Shown here one piece after another: positions 1-11,485 of a stretch of 64,000 nt of DNA. The DNA lies in the NCBI GenBank assembly GCA_002104985.1, contig MCGO01000085.1, positions 62,001-126,000 of the forward strand. The letters are read 5' to 3'. Origin of the DNA: Rhizoclosmatium globosum (lineage: Eukaryota > Chytridiomycota > Chytridiomycetes > Chytridiales > Chytriomycetaceae). The notes under the pieces were generated by a model. That model did no database searches, had not been told where the DNA came from, and was given only the letters and a program-made list of their open reading frames with translations. Position numbers and translations under genes: made by a program. How positions within the stretch are numbered: position 1 is the stretch's first letter; the number at the start of each line of letters is the position of its first letter.

Positions 1-541
1 ATGTCCTCGCTATGGGTATTTTTTGACTACATGGAAAGTGAGGAAGGCGAGCACGTATCCCAAAAGAAGAACATGACTTTTATTTCGTGAATTTCCAGCC
101 GTTGCAAGTCTTTGAACTTTGTATCGTGTTTTGGTTTGTTTTGTGTCGGATGGATCCGATGTGGATTCGGGTGATGGGGTTGGAGGAGTGGGGGTGTGGT
201 GTTGCTGTGTCGCGGATGAAGGCGATTGTTGCAGGGTTGCGTGTATATGGTGCGCAGGCAAGTGCTGGCAGTCCTATCATAGCTGCTATTGATGCCATGA
301 TTGAGGAGATGGAGCAGGTGGTTAGGACAGGGTTTCAGTCTCGTGCGTTTTGGTTGAGTGATGTAGACGTGTTGGAGTTGGGGATGTCGGCTGTTTCAAT
401 GGAACAAATAGGAGGGAAGATGCTGTTCTTCATGAGCCATATTGTTTTATGGGGTTGCTTGGATTTGAGATTGGGGATCGGTTTCGGTGGAAGGGACGGA
501 GTGAGGATTCTTGGAGGTTGTTTTGGAAATTGCATTCTTAA
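1..541 (+). pseudogene. Decayed C-terminal copy (A) of the double zinc-cluster regulator
   Basis: The translation matches the C-terminal third of the intact regulator at 12960-15037, from the segment around its WVFFDY motif to its last residues (RLFWKL). The copy begins before the window edge. It is broken: the frame shifts near position 60-90 and again near 420. After the second shift, another frame reads HEPYCFMGLLGFEIG and ends at a stop at 539-541, matching the intact protein end. The stretch 211-312 is far closer to the intact gene than the rest of the copy. No zinc cluster belongs to this copy inside the window. It is a non-functional paralogue fragment in the same orientation as copies B and the intact gene. 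Confidence 0.85.
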
Positions 542-617
542 GATTTGTATCACAACTGAGTTTATAAATTGTTCTTTTGCCATTACGTTATTTTATTAGA
601 TTATTTATTTAGAGAAA

Positions 618-830
618 TCATGAAATTGCCTCAATGTTGTCTCTGTCTTTTCATTAAATGTGACTCTCAAATGAATGTACCATGTGAGAAATGTACCCAA
701 CAAGGTATCCAAAACAAATGTGTTAATCAATAACTGAGAAAGCTATTTTGTTTTAACTGAAGAAACTTGCACTGAAAGTGTACCTACAGAGATTCAACAC
801 AGATGCATGGAATCAGCATATACTGTGGAC
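618..830 (+). pseudogene. Decayed N-terminal zinc-cluster end of a second regulator copy (B)
   Basis: From the ATG at 618 one frame reads a degenerate zinc cluster (PCEKCTQQGIQNKCV) that lines up with the first cluster of the intact regulator (PCERCSRLGIEVDCV). After in-frame stops, the same frame continues with KCTY, matching the second cluster of the intact protein. Similarity fades by about 830 and the satellite array begins near 870. The matching C-terminal part lies beyond the arrays at about 10690-11485, so the most economical reading is one dead gene split by 9.2 kb of satellite DNA. Two separate partial copies are also possible. Confidence 0.7.
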
Positions 831-869
831 TTGGGCCATCGTCAGTTTCTGACAATATTTCTAGGCCCT

Positions 870-3800
870 TTAACCTATTCTCTCCAAGAAAGAAGACTCC
901 AAGAAGCAGATTTGGACAATCTTTCGAATTGCTTTGACTAGGCCCTAAAAGGCCTAGTTCTCTTGTGACCCAATAACAATGTGAAAACCTGCAAACTCTT
1001 TTTTCTAAGCAAAGTGCACCTATCTCTCCAAGAGGAAAGACTCCAAGAAGCAGATTTGGACAATCTTTTGAATTGCTTTGACTAGGCCCTAAAAGGCCAG
1101 GTCCAGTTTCGGAACCATTGACACTGTAAGACACTGCAAACTCTTTTTTCTAAGCAAAGTGCACCTATCTCTCCAAGAAGGAAGACTCCAAGAAGCAGAT
1201 TTGGACAATCTTTGAATTGCTTTGACTAGGCCCTAAAAGGCCTAGTTCTCTTGTGACGCCAATAACAATGTGAAAACCTGCAAACTCTTTTTCTAAGCAA
1301 AGTGCACCTATCTCTCCAAGAAGGAAGACTCCAAGAAGCAGATTTGGACAATCTTTCAAATTGCTCTGACTTGGCCCTGAAAAGGCCAGGTCCAGTTTCG
1401 GAACCATTGACACTGTACGACACTGCAAACTCTTGTTTCTAAGCAAAGTGCACCTATCTCTCCAAGAAGGAAGACTCCAAGAAGCAGATTTGGACAATCT
1501 TTTGAATTGCTCTGACTAGGCCCTAAAAGGCCTAGTTCTCTTGTGACGCCAATAACAATGTGAAAACCTGCAAACTCTTTTTCTAAGCAAAGTGCACCTA
1601 TCTCTCCAAGAAGGAAGACTCCAAGAAGCAGATTTGGACAATCTTTCAAATTGCTCTGACTTGGCCCTGAAAAGGCCAGGTCCAGTTTCGGAACCATTGA
1701 CACTGTAAGACACTGCAAACTCTTTTTTCTAAGCAAAGTGCACCTATTTCTCCAAGAGGGAAACCTCCAAGAAGCAGATTTGGACAATCTTTTGAATTGC
1801 TTTGACTAGGCCCTAAAAGGCCTAGTTCTCTTGTGACGCCAATAACAATGTAAAAACCTGCAAACTCTTTTTCTAAGCAAAGTGCACCTATCTCTCCAAG
1901 AAGGAAGACTCCAAGAAGCAGATTTGGACAATCTTTTGAATTGCTTTGACTAGGCCCTAAAAGGCCAGGTCCAGTTTCGGAACCATTGACACTGTAAGAC
2001 ACTGCAAACTCTTTTTTCTAAGCAAAGTGCACCTATCTCTCCAAGAAGGAAGACTCCAAGAAGCAGATTTGGACAATCTTTTGAATTGCTTTGACTAGGC
2101 CCTAAAAGGCCTAGTTCTCTTGTGACGCCAATAACAATGTGAAAACCTGCAAACTCTTTTTCTAAGCAAAGTGCACCTATCTCTCCAAGAAGAAAGACTC
2201 CAAGAAGCAGATTTGGACAATCTTTCAAATTGCTCTGACTTGGCCCTGAAAAGGCCAGGTCCAGTTTCGGAACCATTGACACTGTAAGACACTGCAAACT
2301 CTTTTTTCTAAGCAAAGTGCACCTATCTCTCCAAGAAGGAAGACTCCAAGAAGCAGATTTGGACAATCTTTCAAATTGCTCTGACTTGGCCCTAAAAGGC
2401 CTAGTTCTCTTGTGACGCCAATAACAATGTGGAAACCTGCAAACTCTTTTTCTAAGCAAAGTGCACCTATCTCTCCAAGAAGGAAGACTCCAAGAAGCAG
2501 ATTTGGACAATCTTTCAAATTGCTCTGACTTGGCCCTGAAAAGGCAAGGTCCAGTTTCGGAACCATTGACACTGTAAGACACTGCAAACTCTTTTTTCTA
2601 AGCAAAGTATATCTATCTCTTCAAGAAGGAAGACTCCAAGAAGCAGATTTGGATAATCTTTCAAATTGCTCTGACTTGGCCCTGAAAAGGCCAGGTCCAG
2701 TTTCGGAACCATTGACACTGTAAGACACTGCAAACTCTTTTTTCTAAGCAAAGTGCACCTATCTCTCCAAGAAGCAGATTTGGACAATCTTTCAAATTGC
2801 TCTGACTTGGCCCTGAAAAGGCCAGGTCCAGTTTCGGAACCATTGACACTGTAAGACACTGCAAACTCTTTTTTCTAAGCAAAGTGCACCTATCTCTCCA
2901 AGAAGGAAGACTCCAAGAAGCAGATTTGGACAATCTTTTGAATTGCTTTGACTAGGCCCTAAAAGGCCTAGTTCTCTTGTGACGCCAATAACAATGTGAA
3001 AACCTGCAAACTCTTTTTCTAAGCAAAGTGCACCTATCTCTCCAAGAAGGAAGACTCCAAGAAGCAGATTTGGACAATCTTTCAAATTGCTCTGACTTGG
3101 CCCTGAAAAGGCCAGGTCCAGTTTCGGAACCATTGACACTGTAAGACACTGCAAACTCTTTTTTCTAAGCAAAGTGCACCTATCTCTCCAAGAAGGAAGA
3201 CTCCAAGAAGCAGATTTGGACAATCTTTCAAATTGCTCTGACTTGGCCCTGTTCGGAACCATTGACACTGTAAGACACTGCAAACTCTTTTTTCTAAGCA
3301 AAGTGCACCTATCTCTCCAAGAAGGAAGACTCCAAGAAGCAGATTTGGACAATCTTTCAAATTGCTCTGACTTGGCCCTGAAAAGGCCAGGTCCAGTTTC
3401 GGAACCATTGACACTGTAAGACACTGCAAACTCTTTTTTCTAAGCAAAGTGCACCTATCTCTCCAAGAAGGAAGACTCCAAGAAGCAGATTTGGACAATC
3501 TTTCAAATTGCTCTGACTTGGCCCTGTTCGGAACCATTGACACTGTAAGACACTGCAAACTCTTTTTTCTAAGCAAAGTGCACCTATCTCTCCAAGAAGG
3601 AAGACTCCAAGAAGCAGATTTGGACAATCTTTCAAATTGCTCTGACTTGGCCCTGAAAAGGCCAGGTCCAGTTTCGGAACCATTGACACTGTAAGACACT
3701 GCAAACTCTTTTTTCTAAGCAAAGTGCACCTATCTCTCCAAGAAGGAAGACTCCAAGAAGCAGATTTGGACAATCTTTCAAATTGCTCTGACTTGGCCCT

Positions 3801-5812
3801 GAAAAGGCCAGGTCCAGTTTCGGAACCATTGACACTGTAAGACACTGCAAACTCTTTTTTCTAAGCAAAGTGCACCTATCTCTCCAAGAAGGAAGACTCC
3901 AAGAAGCAGATTTGGACAATCTTTCAAATTGCTCTGACTTGGCCCTGAAAAGGCCAGGTCCAGTTTCGGAACCATTGACACTGTAAGACACTGCAAACTC
4001 TTTTTTCTAAGCAAAGTGCACCTATCTCTCCAAGAAGGAAGACTCCAAGAAGCAGATTTGGACAATCTTTCAAATTGCTCTGACTTGGCCCTGAAAAGGC
4101 CAGGTCCAGTTTCGGAACCATTGACACTGTAAGACACTGCAAACTCTTTTTTCTAAGCAAAGTGCACCTATCTCTCCAAGAAGGAAGACTCCAAGAAGCA
4201 GATTTGGACAATCTTTCGAATTGCTTTGACTAGGCCCTAAAAGGCCTAGTTCTCTTGTGACGCCAATAACAATGTGAAAACCTGCAAACTCTTTTTTCTA
4301 AGCAAAGTGCACCTATCTCTCCAAGAAGGAAGACTCCAAGAAGCAGATTTGGACAATCTTTCAAATTGCTCTGACTTGGCCCTGTTCGGAACCATTGACA
4401 CTGTAAGACACTGCAAACTCTTTTTTCTAAGCAAAGTGCACCTATCTCTCCAAGAAGGAAGACTCCAAGAAGCAGATTTGGACAATCTTTCGAATTGCTT
4501 TGACTAGGCCCTAAAAGGCCTAGTTCTCTTGTGACGCCAATAACAATGTGAAAACCTGCAAACTCTTTTTCTAAGCAAAGTGCACCTATCTCTCCAAGAA
4601 GGAAGACTCCAAGAAGCAGATTTGGACAATCTTTCAAATTGCTCTGACTTGGCCCTGAAAAGGCCAGGTCCAGTTTCGGAACCATTGACACTGTAAGACA
4701 CTGCAAACTCTTTTTTCTAAGCAAAGTGCACCTATCTCTCCAAGAAGGAAGACTCCAAGAAGCAGATTTGGACAATCTTTCAAATTGCTCTGACTTGGCC
4801 CTGTTCGGAACCATTGACACTGTAAGACACTGCAAACTCTTTTTCTAAGCAAAGTGCACCTATCTCTCCAAGAAGGAAGACTCCAAGAAGCAGATTTGGA
4901 CAATCTTTCAAATTGCTCTGACTTGGCCCTGAAAAGGCCAGGTCCAGTTTCGGAACCATTGACACTGTAAGACACTGCAAACTCTTTTTTCTAAGCAAAG
5001 TGCACCTATCTCTCCAAGAAGGAAGACTCCAAGAAGCAGATTTGGACAATCTTTCAAATTGCTCTGACTTGGCCCTGAAAAGGCCAGGTCCAGTTTCGGA
5101 ACCATTGACACTGTAAGACACTGCAAACTCTTTTTTCTAAGCAAAGTGCACCTATCTCTCCAAGAAGGAAGACTCCAAGAAGCAGATTTGGACAATCTTT
5201 CGAATTGCTTTGACTAGGCCCTAAAAGGCCTAGTTCTCTTGTGACGCCAATAACAATGTGAAAACCTGCAAACTCTTTTTTCTAAGCAAAGTGCACCTAT
5301 CTCTCCAAGAGGAAAGACTCCAAGAAGCAGATTTGGACAATCTTTCAAATTGCTTTGACTAGGCCCTAAAAGGCCTAGTTCTCTTGTGACGCCAATAACA
5401 ATGTGAAAACCTGCAAACTCTTTTTTCTAAGCAAAGTGCACCTATCTCTCCAAGAAGGAAGACTCCAAGAAGCAGATTTGGACAATCTTTCAAATTGCTC
5501 TGACTTGGCCCTGTTCGGAACCATTGACACTGTAAGACACTGCAAACTCTTTTTCTAAGCAAAGTGCACCTATCTCTCCAAGAGGGAAGACTCCAAGAAG
5601 CAGATTTGGACAATCTTTGGAATTGCTTTGACTAGGCCCTAAAAGGCCTAGTTCTCTTGTGACGCCAATAACAATGTGAAAACCTGCAAACTCTTTTTTC
5701 TAAGCAAAGTGCACCTATCTCTCCAAGAGGGAAGACTCCAAGAAGCAGATTTGGACAATCTTTGGAATTGCTTTGACTAGGCCCTAAAAGGCCTAGTTCT
5801 CTTGTGACGCCA
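870..5812. repeat. Satellite array 1, about 35 tandem units of ~145 bp
   Basis: About 35 head-to-tail units, counted from the shared AAGAAGCAGA word. Spacing is mostly 143-146 bp, with 129-bp units (17-bp deletion, e.g. 3205 to 3334) and one of 131 bp. Two unit types differ in the third that follows a short inverted repeat: type A has GTCCAGTTTCGG, type B has GTTCTCTTGTGACG. From 901 to about 2640 the types strictly alternate B-A, a ~290-bp dimeric higher-order repeat; from about 2640 type A dominates in near-identical copies. Short open frames on the minus strand recur with the unit and are by-products of periodicity. No function is visible. Confidence 0.97.
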
Positions 5813-5814
5813 AT

Positions 5815-8800
5815 TCGCTGCTGCAATAAGCCATATTTGTACTTTGACGCCTTCAAAGAGCCTTGTTTCAATATCCTCTGTTGTGGCTCAAATTTGTGCC
5901 TCAAGATTCCATACCAGCAGGAGGAAGTGCTGGCCCAAACCAACAAACTTTTCATTCATTTAGCATGCTGCAATAAGCCATATTTGTACTTTGACGCCTT
6001 CAAAGAGCCTTGTTTCAATATCCTGTGTTGTGGTTCAAGATTCCATACCAGCAGGAGGAAGTGCTGGCCCAAACCAAAAACTTTTCATTCATTTAGCATG
6101 CTGCAATAAGCCATATTTGTACTTTGACGCCTTCAAAGAGCCTTGTTTCAATATCCTCTGTTGTGGCTCAAATTTGTGCCTCAAGATTCCATACCAGCAG
6201 GAGGAAGTGCTGGCCCAAACCAACAAACTTTTCATTCATTTAGCATGCTGCAATAAGCCATATTTGTACTTTGACGCCTTCAAAGAGCCTTGTTTCAATA
6301 TCCTCTGTTGTGGCTCAAATTTGTGCCTCAAGATTCCATACCAGCAGGAGGAAGTGCTGGCCCAAACCAACAAACTTTTCATTCATTTAGCATGCTGCAA
6401 TAAGCCATATTTGTACTTTGACGCCTTCAAAGAGCCTTGTTTCAATATCCTCTGTTGTGGCTCAAATTTGTGCCTCAAGATTCCATACCAGCAGGAGGAA
6501 GTGCTGGCCCAAACCAACAAACTTTTCATTCATTTAGCATGCTGCAATAAGCCATATTTGTACTTTGACGCCTTCAAAGAGCCTTGTTTCAATATCCTCT
6601 GTTGTGGCTCAAATTTGTGCCTCAAGATTCCATACCAGCAGGAGGAAGTGCTGGCCCAAACCAACAAACTTTTCATTCATTTAGCATGCTGCAATAAGCC
6701 ATATTTGTACTTTGACGCCTTCAAAGAGCCTTGTTTCAATATCCTCTGTTGTGGCTCAAATTTGTGCCTCAAGATTCCATACCAGCAGGAGGAAGTGCTG
6801 GCCCAAACCAACAAACTTTTCATTCATTTAGCATGCTGCAATAAGCCATATTTGTACTTTGACGCCTTCAAAGAGCCTTGTTTCAATATCCTCTGTTGTG
6901 GCTCAAATTTGTGCCTCAAGATTCCATACCAGCAGGAGGAAGTGCTGGCCCAAACCAACAAACTTTTCATTCATTTAGCATGCTGCAATAAGCCATATTT
7001 GTACTTTGACGCCTTCAAAGAGCCTTGTTTCAATATCCTCTGTTGTGGCTCAAATTTGTGCCTCAAGATTCCATACCAGCAGGAGGAAGTGCTGGCCCAA
7101 ACCAACAAACTTTTCATTCATTTAGCATGCTGCAATAAGCCATATTTGTACTTTGACGCCTTCAAAGAGCCTTGTTTCAATATCCTCTGTTGTGGCTCAA
7201 ATTTGTGCCTCAAGATTCCATACCAGCAGGAGGAAGTGCTGGCCCAAACCAACAAACTTTTCATTCATTTAGCATGCTGCAATAAGCCATATTTGTACTT
7301 TGACGCCTTCAAAGAGCCTTGTTTCAATATCCTCTGTTGTGGCTCAAATTTGTGCCTCAAGATTCCATACCAGCAGGAGGAAGTGCTGGCCCAAACCAAC
7401 AAACTTTTCATTCATTTAGCATGCTGCAATAAGCCATATTTGTACTTTGACGCCTTCAAAGAGCCTTGTTTCAATATCCTGTGTTGTGGTTCAAGATTCC
7501 ATACCAGCAGGAGGAAGTGCTGGCCCAAACCAAAAACTTTTCATTCATTTAGCATGCTGCAATAAGCCATATTTGTACTTTGACGCCTTCAAAGAGCCTT
7601 GTTTCAATATCCTCTGTTGTGGCTCAAATTTGTGCCTCAAGATTCCATACCAGCAGGAGGAAGTGCTGGCCCAAACCAACAAACTTTTCATTCATTTAGC
7701 ATGCTGCAATAAGCCATATTTGTACTTTGACGCCTTCAAAGAGCCTTGTTTCAATATCCTCTGTTGTGGCTCAAATTTGTGCCTCAAGATTCCATACCAG
7801 CAGGAGGAAGTGCTGGCCCAAACCAACAAACTTTTCATTCATTTAGCATGCTGCAATAAGCCATATTTGTACTTTGACGCCTTCAAAGAGCCTTGTTTCA
7901 ATATCCTCTGTTGTGGCTCAAATTTGTGCCTCAAGATTCCATACCAGCAGGAGGAAGTGCTGGCCCAAACCAACAAACTTTTCATTCATTTAGCATGCTG
8001 CAATAAGCCATATTTGTACTTTGACGCCTTCAAAGAGCCTTGTTTCAATATCCTCTGTTGTGGCTCAAATTTGTGCCTCAAGATTCCATACCAGCAGGAG
8101 GAAGTGCTGGCCCAAACCAACAAACTTTTCATTCATTTAGCATGCTGCAATAAGCCATATTTGTACTTTGACGCCTTCAAAGAGCCTTGTTTCAATATCC
8201 TCTGTTGTGGCTCAAATTTGTGCCTCAAGATTCCATACCAGCAGGAGGAAGTGCTGGCCCAAACCAACAAACTTTTCATTCATTTAGCATGCTGCAATAA
8301 GCCATATTTGTACTTTGACGCCTTCAAAGAGCCTTGTTTCAATATCCTGTGTTGTGGTTCAAGATTCCATACCAGCAGGAGGAAGTGCTGGCCCAAACCA
8401 AAAACTTTTCATTCATTTAGCATGCTGCAATAAGCCATATTTGTACTTTGACGCCTTCAAAGAGCCTTGTTTCAATATCCTCTGTTGTGGCTCAAATTTG
8501 TGCCTCAAGATTCCATACCAGCAGGAGGAAGTGCTGGCCCAAACCAACAAACTTTTCATTCATTTAGCATGCTGCAATAAGCCATATTTGTACTTTGACG
8601 CCTTCAAAGAGCCTTGTTTCAATATCCTCTGTTGTGGCTCAAATTTGTGCCTCAAGATTCCATACCAGCAGGAGGAAGTGCTGGCCCAAACCAACAAACT
8701 TTTCATTCATTTAGCATGCTGCAATAAGCCATATTTGTACTTTGACGCCTTCAAAGAGCCTTGTTTCAATATCCTCTGTTGTGGCTCAAATTTGTGCCTC

Positions 8801-10046
8801 AAGATTCCATACCAGCAGGAGGAAGTGCTGGCCCAAACCAACAAACTTTTCATTCATTTAGCATGCTGCAATAAGCCATATTTGTACTTTGACGCCTTCA
8901 AAGAGCCTTGTTTCAATATCCTCTGTTGTGGCTCAAATTTGTGCCTCAAGATTCCATACCAGCAGGAGGAAGTGCTGGCCCAAACCAACAAACTTTTCAT
9001 TCATTTAGCATGCTGCAATAAGCCATATTTGTACTTTGACGCCTTCAAAGAGCCTTGTTTCAATATCCTCTGTTGTGGCTCAAATTTGTGCCTCAAGATT
9101 CCATACCAGCAGGAGGAAGTGCTGGCCCAAACCAACAAACTTTTCATTCATTTAGCATGCTGCAATAAGCCATATTTGTACTTTGACGCCTTCAAAGAGC
9201 CTTGTTTCAATATCCTGTGTTGTGGTTCAAGATTCCATACCAGCAGGAGGAAGTGCTGGCCCAAACCAACAAACTTTTCATTCATTTAGCATGCTGCAAT
9301 AAGCCATATTTGTACTTTGACGCCTTCAAAGAGCCTTGTTTCAATATCCTCTGTTGTGGCTCAAATTTGTGCCTCAAGATTCCATACCAGCAGGAGGAAG
9401 TGCTGGCCCAAACCAACAAACTTTTCATTCATTTAGCATGCTGCAATAAGCCATATTTGTACTTTGACGCCTTCAAAGAGCCTTGTTTCAATATCCTCTG
9501 TTGTGGCTCAAATTTGTGCCTCAAGATTCCATACCAGCAGGAGGAAGTGCTGGCCCAAACCAACAAACTTTTCATTCATTTAGCATGCTGCAATAAGCCA
9601 TATTTGTACTTTGACGCCTTCAAAGAGCCTTGTTTCAATATCCTCTGTTGTGGCTCAAATTTGTGCCTCAAGATTCCATACCAGCAGGAGGAAGTGCTGG
9701 CCCAAACCAACAAACTTTTCATTCATTTAGCATGCTGCAATAAGCCATATTTGTACTTTGACGCCTTCAAAGAGCCTTGTTTCAATATCCTCTGTTGTGG
9801 CTCAAATTTGTGCCTCAAGATTCCATACCAGCAGGAGGAAGTGCTGGCCCAAACCAACAAACTTTTCATTCATTTAGCATGCTGCAATAAGCCATATTTG
9901 TACTTTGACGCCTTCAAAGAGCCTTGTTTCAATATCCTCTGTTGTGGCTCAAATTTGTGCCTCAAGATTCCATACCAGCAGGAGGAAGTGCTGGCCCAAA
10001 CCAACAAACTTTTCATTCATTTAGCATGCTGCAATAAGCCATATTG
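5815..10046. repeat. Satellite array 2, 29 tandem units of 147 bp with 868-bp higher-order repeat
   Basis: The word CTGCAATAAG recurs from 5821 to 10029, delimiting 29 units. Twenty-five are exactly 147 bp and appear identical by eye. Four shorter units (5968-6100, 7424-7556, 8292-8424: 133 bp; 9160-9293: 134 bp) carry the same 13-bp deletion and a GTGTTGTGGTT variant. Their spacing is 9, 5, 5, then 5 full units, so 5x147+133 = 868 bp repeats as a higher-order unit. The array directly abuts array 1 with no clear homology and ends within a unit at about 10046. Because 147 is divisible by three, a plus-strand frame stays open through each run of full units; this is judged not to be a gene. Confidence 0.98.
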
Positions 10047-10689
10047 TTGAACAGTGAGCTTGAGAGCTGTTGGGTTTTGTGTGTCAAGAGAGAACTGAGT
10101 CTTTCTTGCTGCAGACTCCACCCTTCTTATAGGTGTTTTTACTGCCACTTTGGTGTTTACCAATCACTGAATGGGTAAATGGTCCTTGTTGTCTAAGGGC
10201 CAATGGGTCAATGGAACCCATTTGTCAACACTGTGATGAAGCGTTCTGATTGGTTGAAAACCATTAAATCTTCTCAATCTCTCTGAGCAGCTTGAAAACC
10301 CATACTGCTAGATCCAAAAGCACAACCCACGGATGGTCAAGGCGTCCCTTTCACTATATCTCCTAGGAAGATGTTAAGTGTTGTGTCCTTCGAAGCAAGA
10401 AGTATGAGTCGAGAAGATGTGTTTTATTTACAATTAAATAAAGATAAATATAAAGAGTTTATATTGTGATAATCTCTGTTGACGGAGCAGAGGGATAATG
10501 AATCCAACTGGATGTGAATCCAGCCCTCGAACATCAACAAAAACCCCATTCAAATCATTTTCTCAATGTGCTGTTGACATCTCAAATTTGAAACCAAATG
10601 GAGAACCTGCACAATGCAAGGCTCTTATTTAGAAAAACAGAGATATCAGGAGTATAACAGGGCCAACTCGTATAGTTGCAAAGTCTGTA
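10047..10689. other. Unique sequence between array 2 and regulator fragment
   Basis: About 640 bp without a convincing gene, RNA or repeat. The last ~100 bp may contain more strongly decayed regulator sequence, since short frames resemble its middle homology region, but the match is too weak to call. Confidence 0.5.
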
Positions 10690-11485
10690 GGCATCTCAGA
10701 GATTCCAATCACAGCTTCATGTCCTGGTCAAAGTGTACCTCTCAATTCAGTCATAGACTTAATGCATTTAGACCCACTTGGAACCCTTCAGAAGGAGTTT
10801 GAACTTTTATCTATAAGGCTGCCACCCAATCACCTTCTGCAGATGAGTAATGAGTTTTGGGCTTCCAAGCTGCTCACCAATATACCTCAGCACTGAAAAC
10901 CAATCCATAATCATACACGCAACAAACCAGTGCCTCAAATTTGTGTAGCGCATGTCCTTGATTTGGGTATTTTTTGACTACATAGAAGGCGAGGAAGGTT
11001 GTGCGTGTATCCCAAAAGAAGAACACGACTTTTATTTTGTGAATTTCCAGCTGTTACAGTTCTTTGAACTGTCTGTTGTGTTTTGGTTTGTTTCGTGTCG
11101 GATGGATCCTGTCTGGATAAGGTGATGGGGTTGGAGGAGTGGGAGTGTGGTGTTACAATGTCACAGGTGAAGGTGATTGTTGTGGGGTTGCGGGTTTATG
11201 ATTTGCATGTGAGTTCGGGGAGTCCTGTTCTTGTGGCTGTTGATGCTATGATTTTGGAGATGAAGGAGGTGGTTAGGACAGGGGTTTGGTCACATGTTTT
11301 TGGTTGAGTGATGTAGACGTTTCAGTCGGGGATTTCGGCAGTGTTGATTGGGACAAACAGGAGGGATGGTGACGTTCTTCATGAGCCGTATTGTTTTATA
11401 GGGTTGTTTGGATTTGAGATTGGGAATCAGTTTTGGTGGAAGGGACAGAGTGAGGAACGTTGGAGGATCTGGAAACTGCATTATT
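10690..11485 (+). pseudogene. Decayed middle/C-terminal part of regulator copy B
   Basis: Around 10840-10990 one frame reads LPSCSPIYLSTENQSI and then MSLIWVFFDY, which aligns with the intact regulator (LPSCFPMYLSSESQSI, MSSIWVFFDY). In-frame stops interrupt it at about 10845, 10950 and 11125. From 11000 to 11485 the rest of the C-terminus is recognisable in shifting frames, ending in WKGQSEERWRIWKL and a stop. It is more diverged from the intact gene than copy A. Together with 618-830 it brackets both satellite arrays. It is non-functional as a protein gene. Confidence 0.8.

Noticed and set aside
784..5700. Many minus-strand frames of about 65-210 codons repeating the same residues
   Set aside because: Products of the ~145-bp repeat; no unique start, no domain, and frames switch with each unit length change.
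870..10046. CRISPR-like array
   Set aside because: Units are contiguous with no variable spacers and the genome is eukaryotic.
870..10046. Homology between satellite arrays 1 and 2
   Set aside because: Unit lengths are close and a few short words are shared (CAAACT, TTAGCA/TAAGCA), but no alignment beyond chance is evident.
5991..10050. Very long plus-strand open frames (up to 524 codons) of a Cys-rich 49-residue repeat
   Set aside because: They follow from the 147-bp period being divisible by three and lacking a stop in one frame. Each 133/134-bp unit shifts the frame and ends it, the starts lie inside repeat units, and array identity is at the DNA level.
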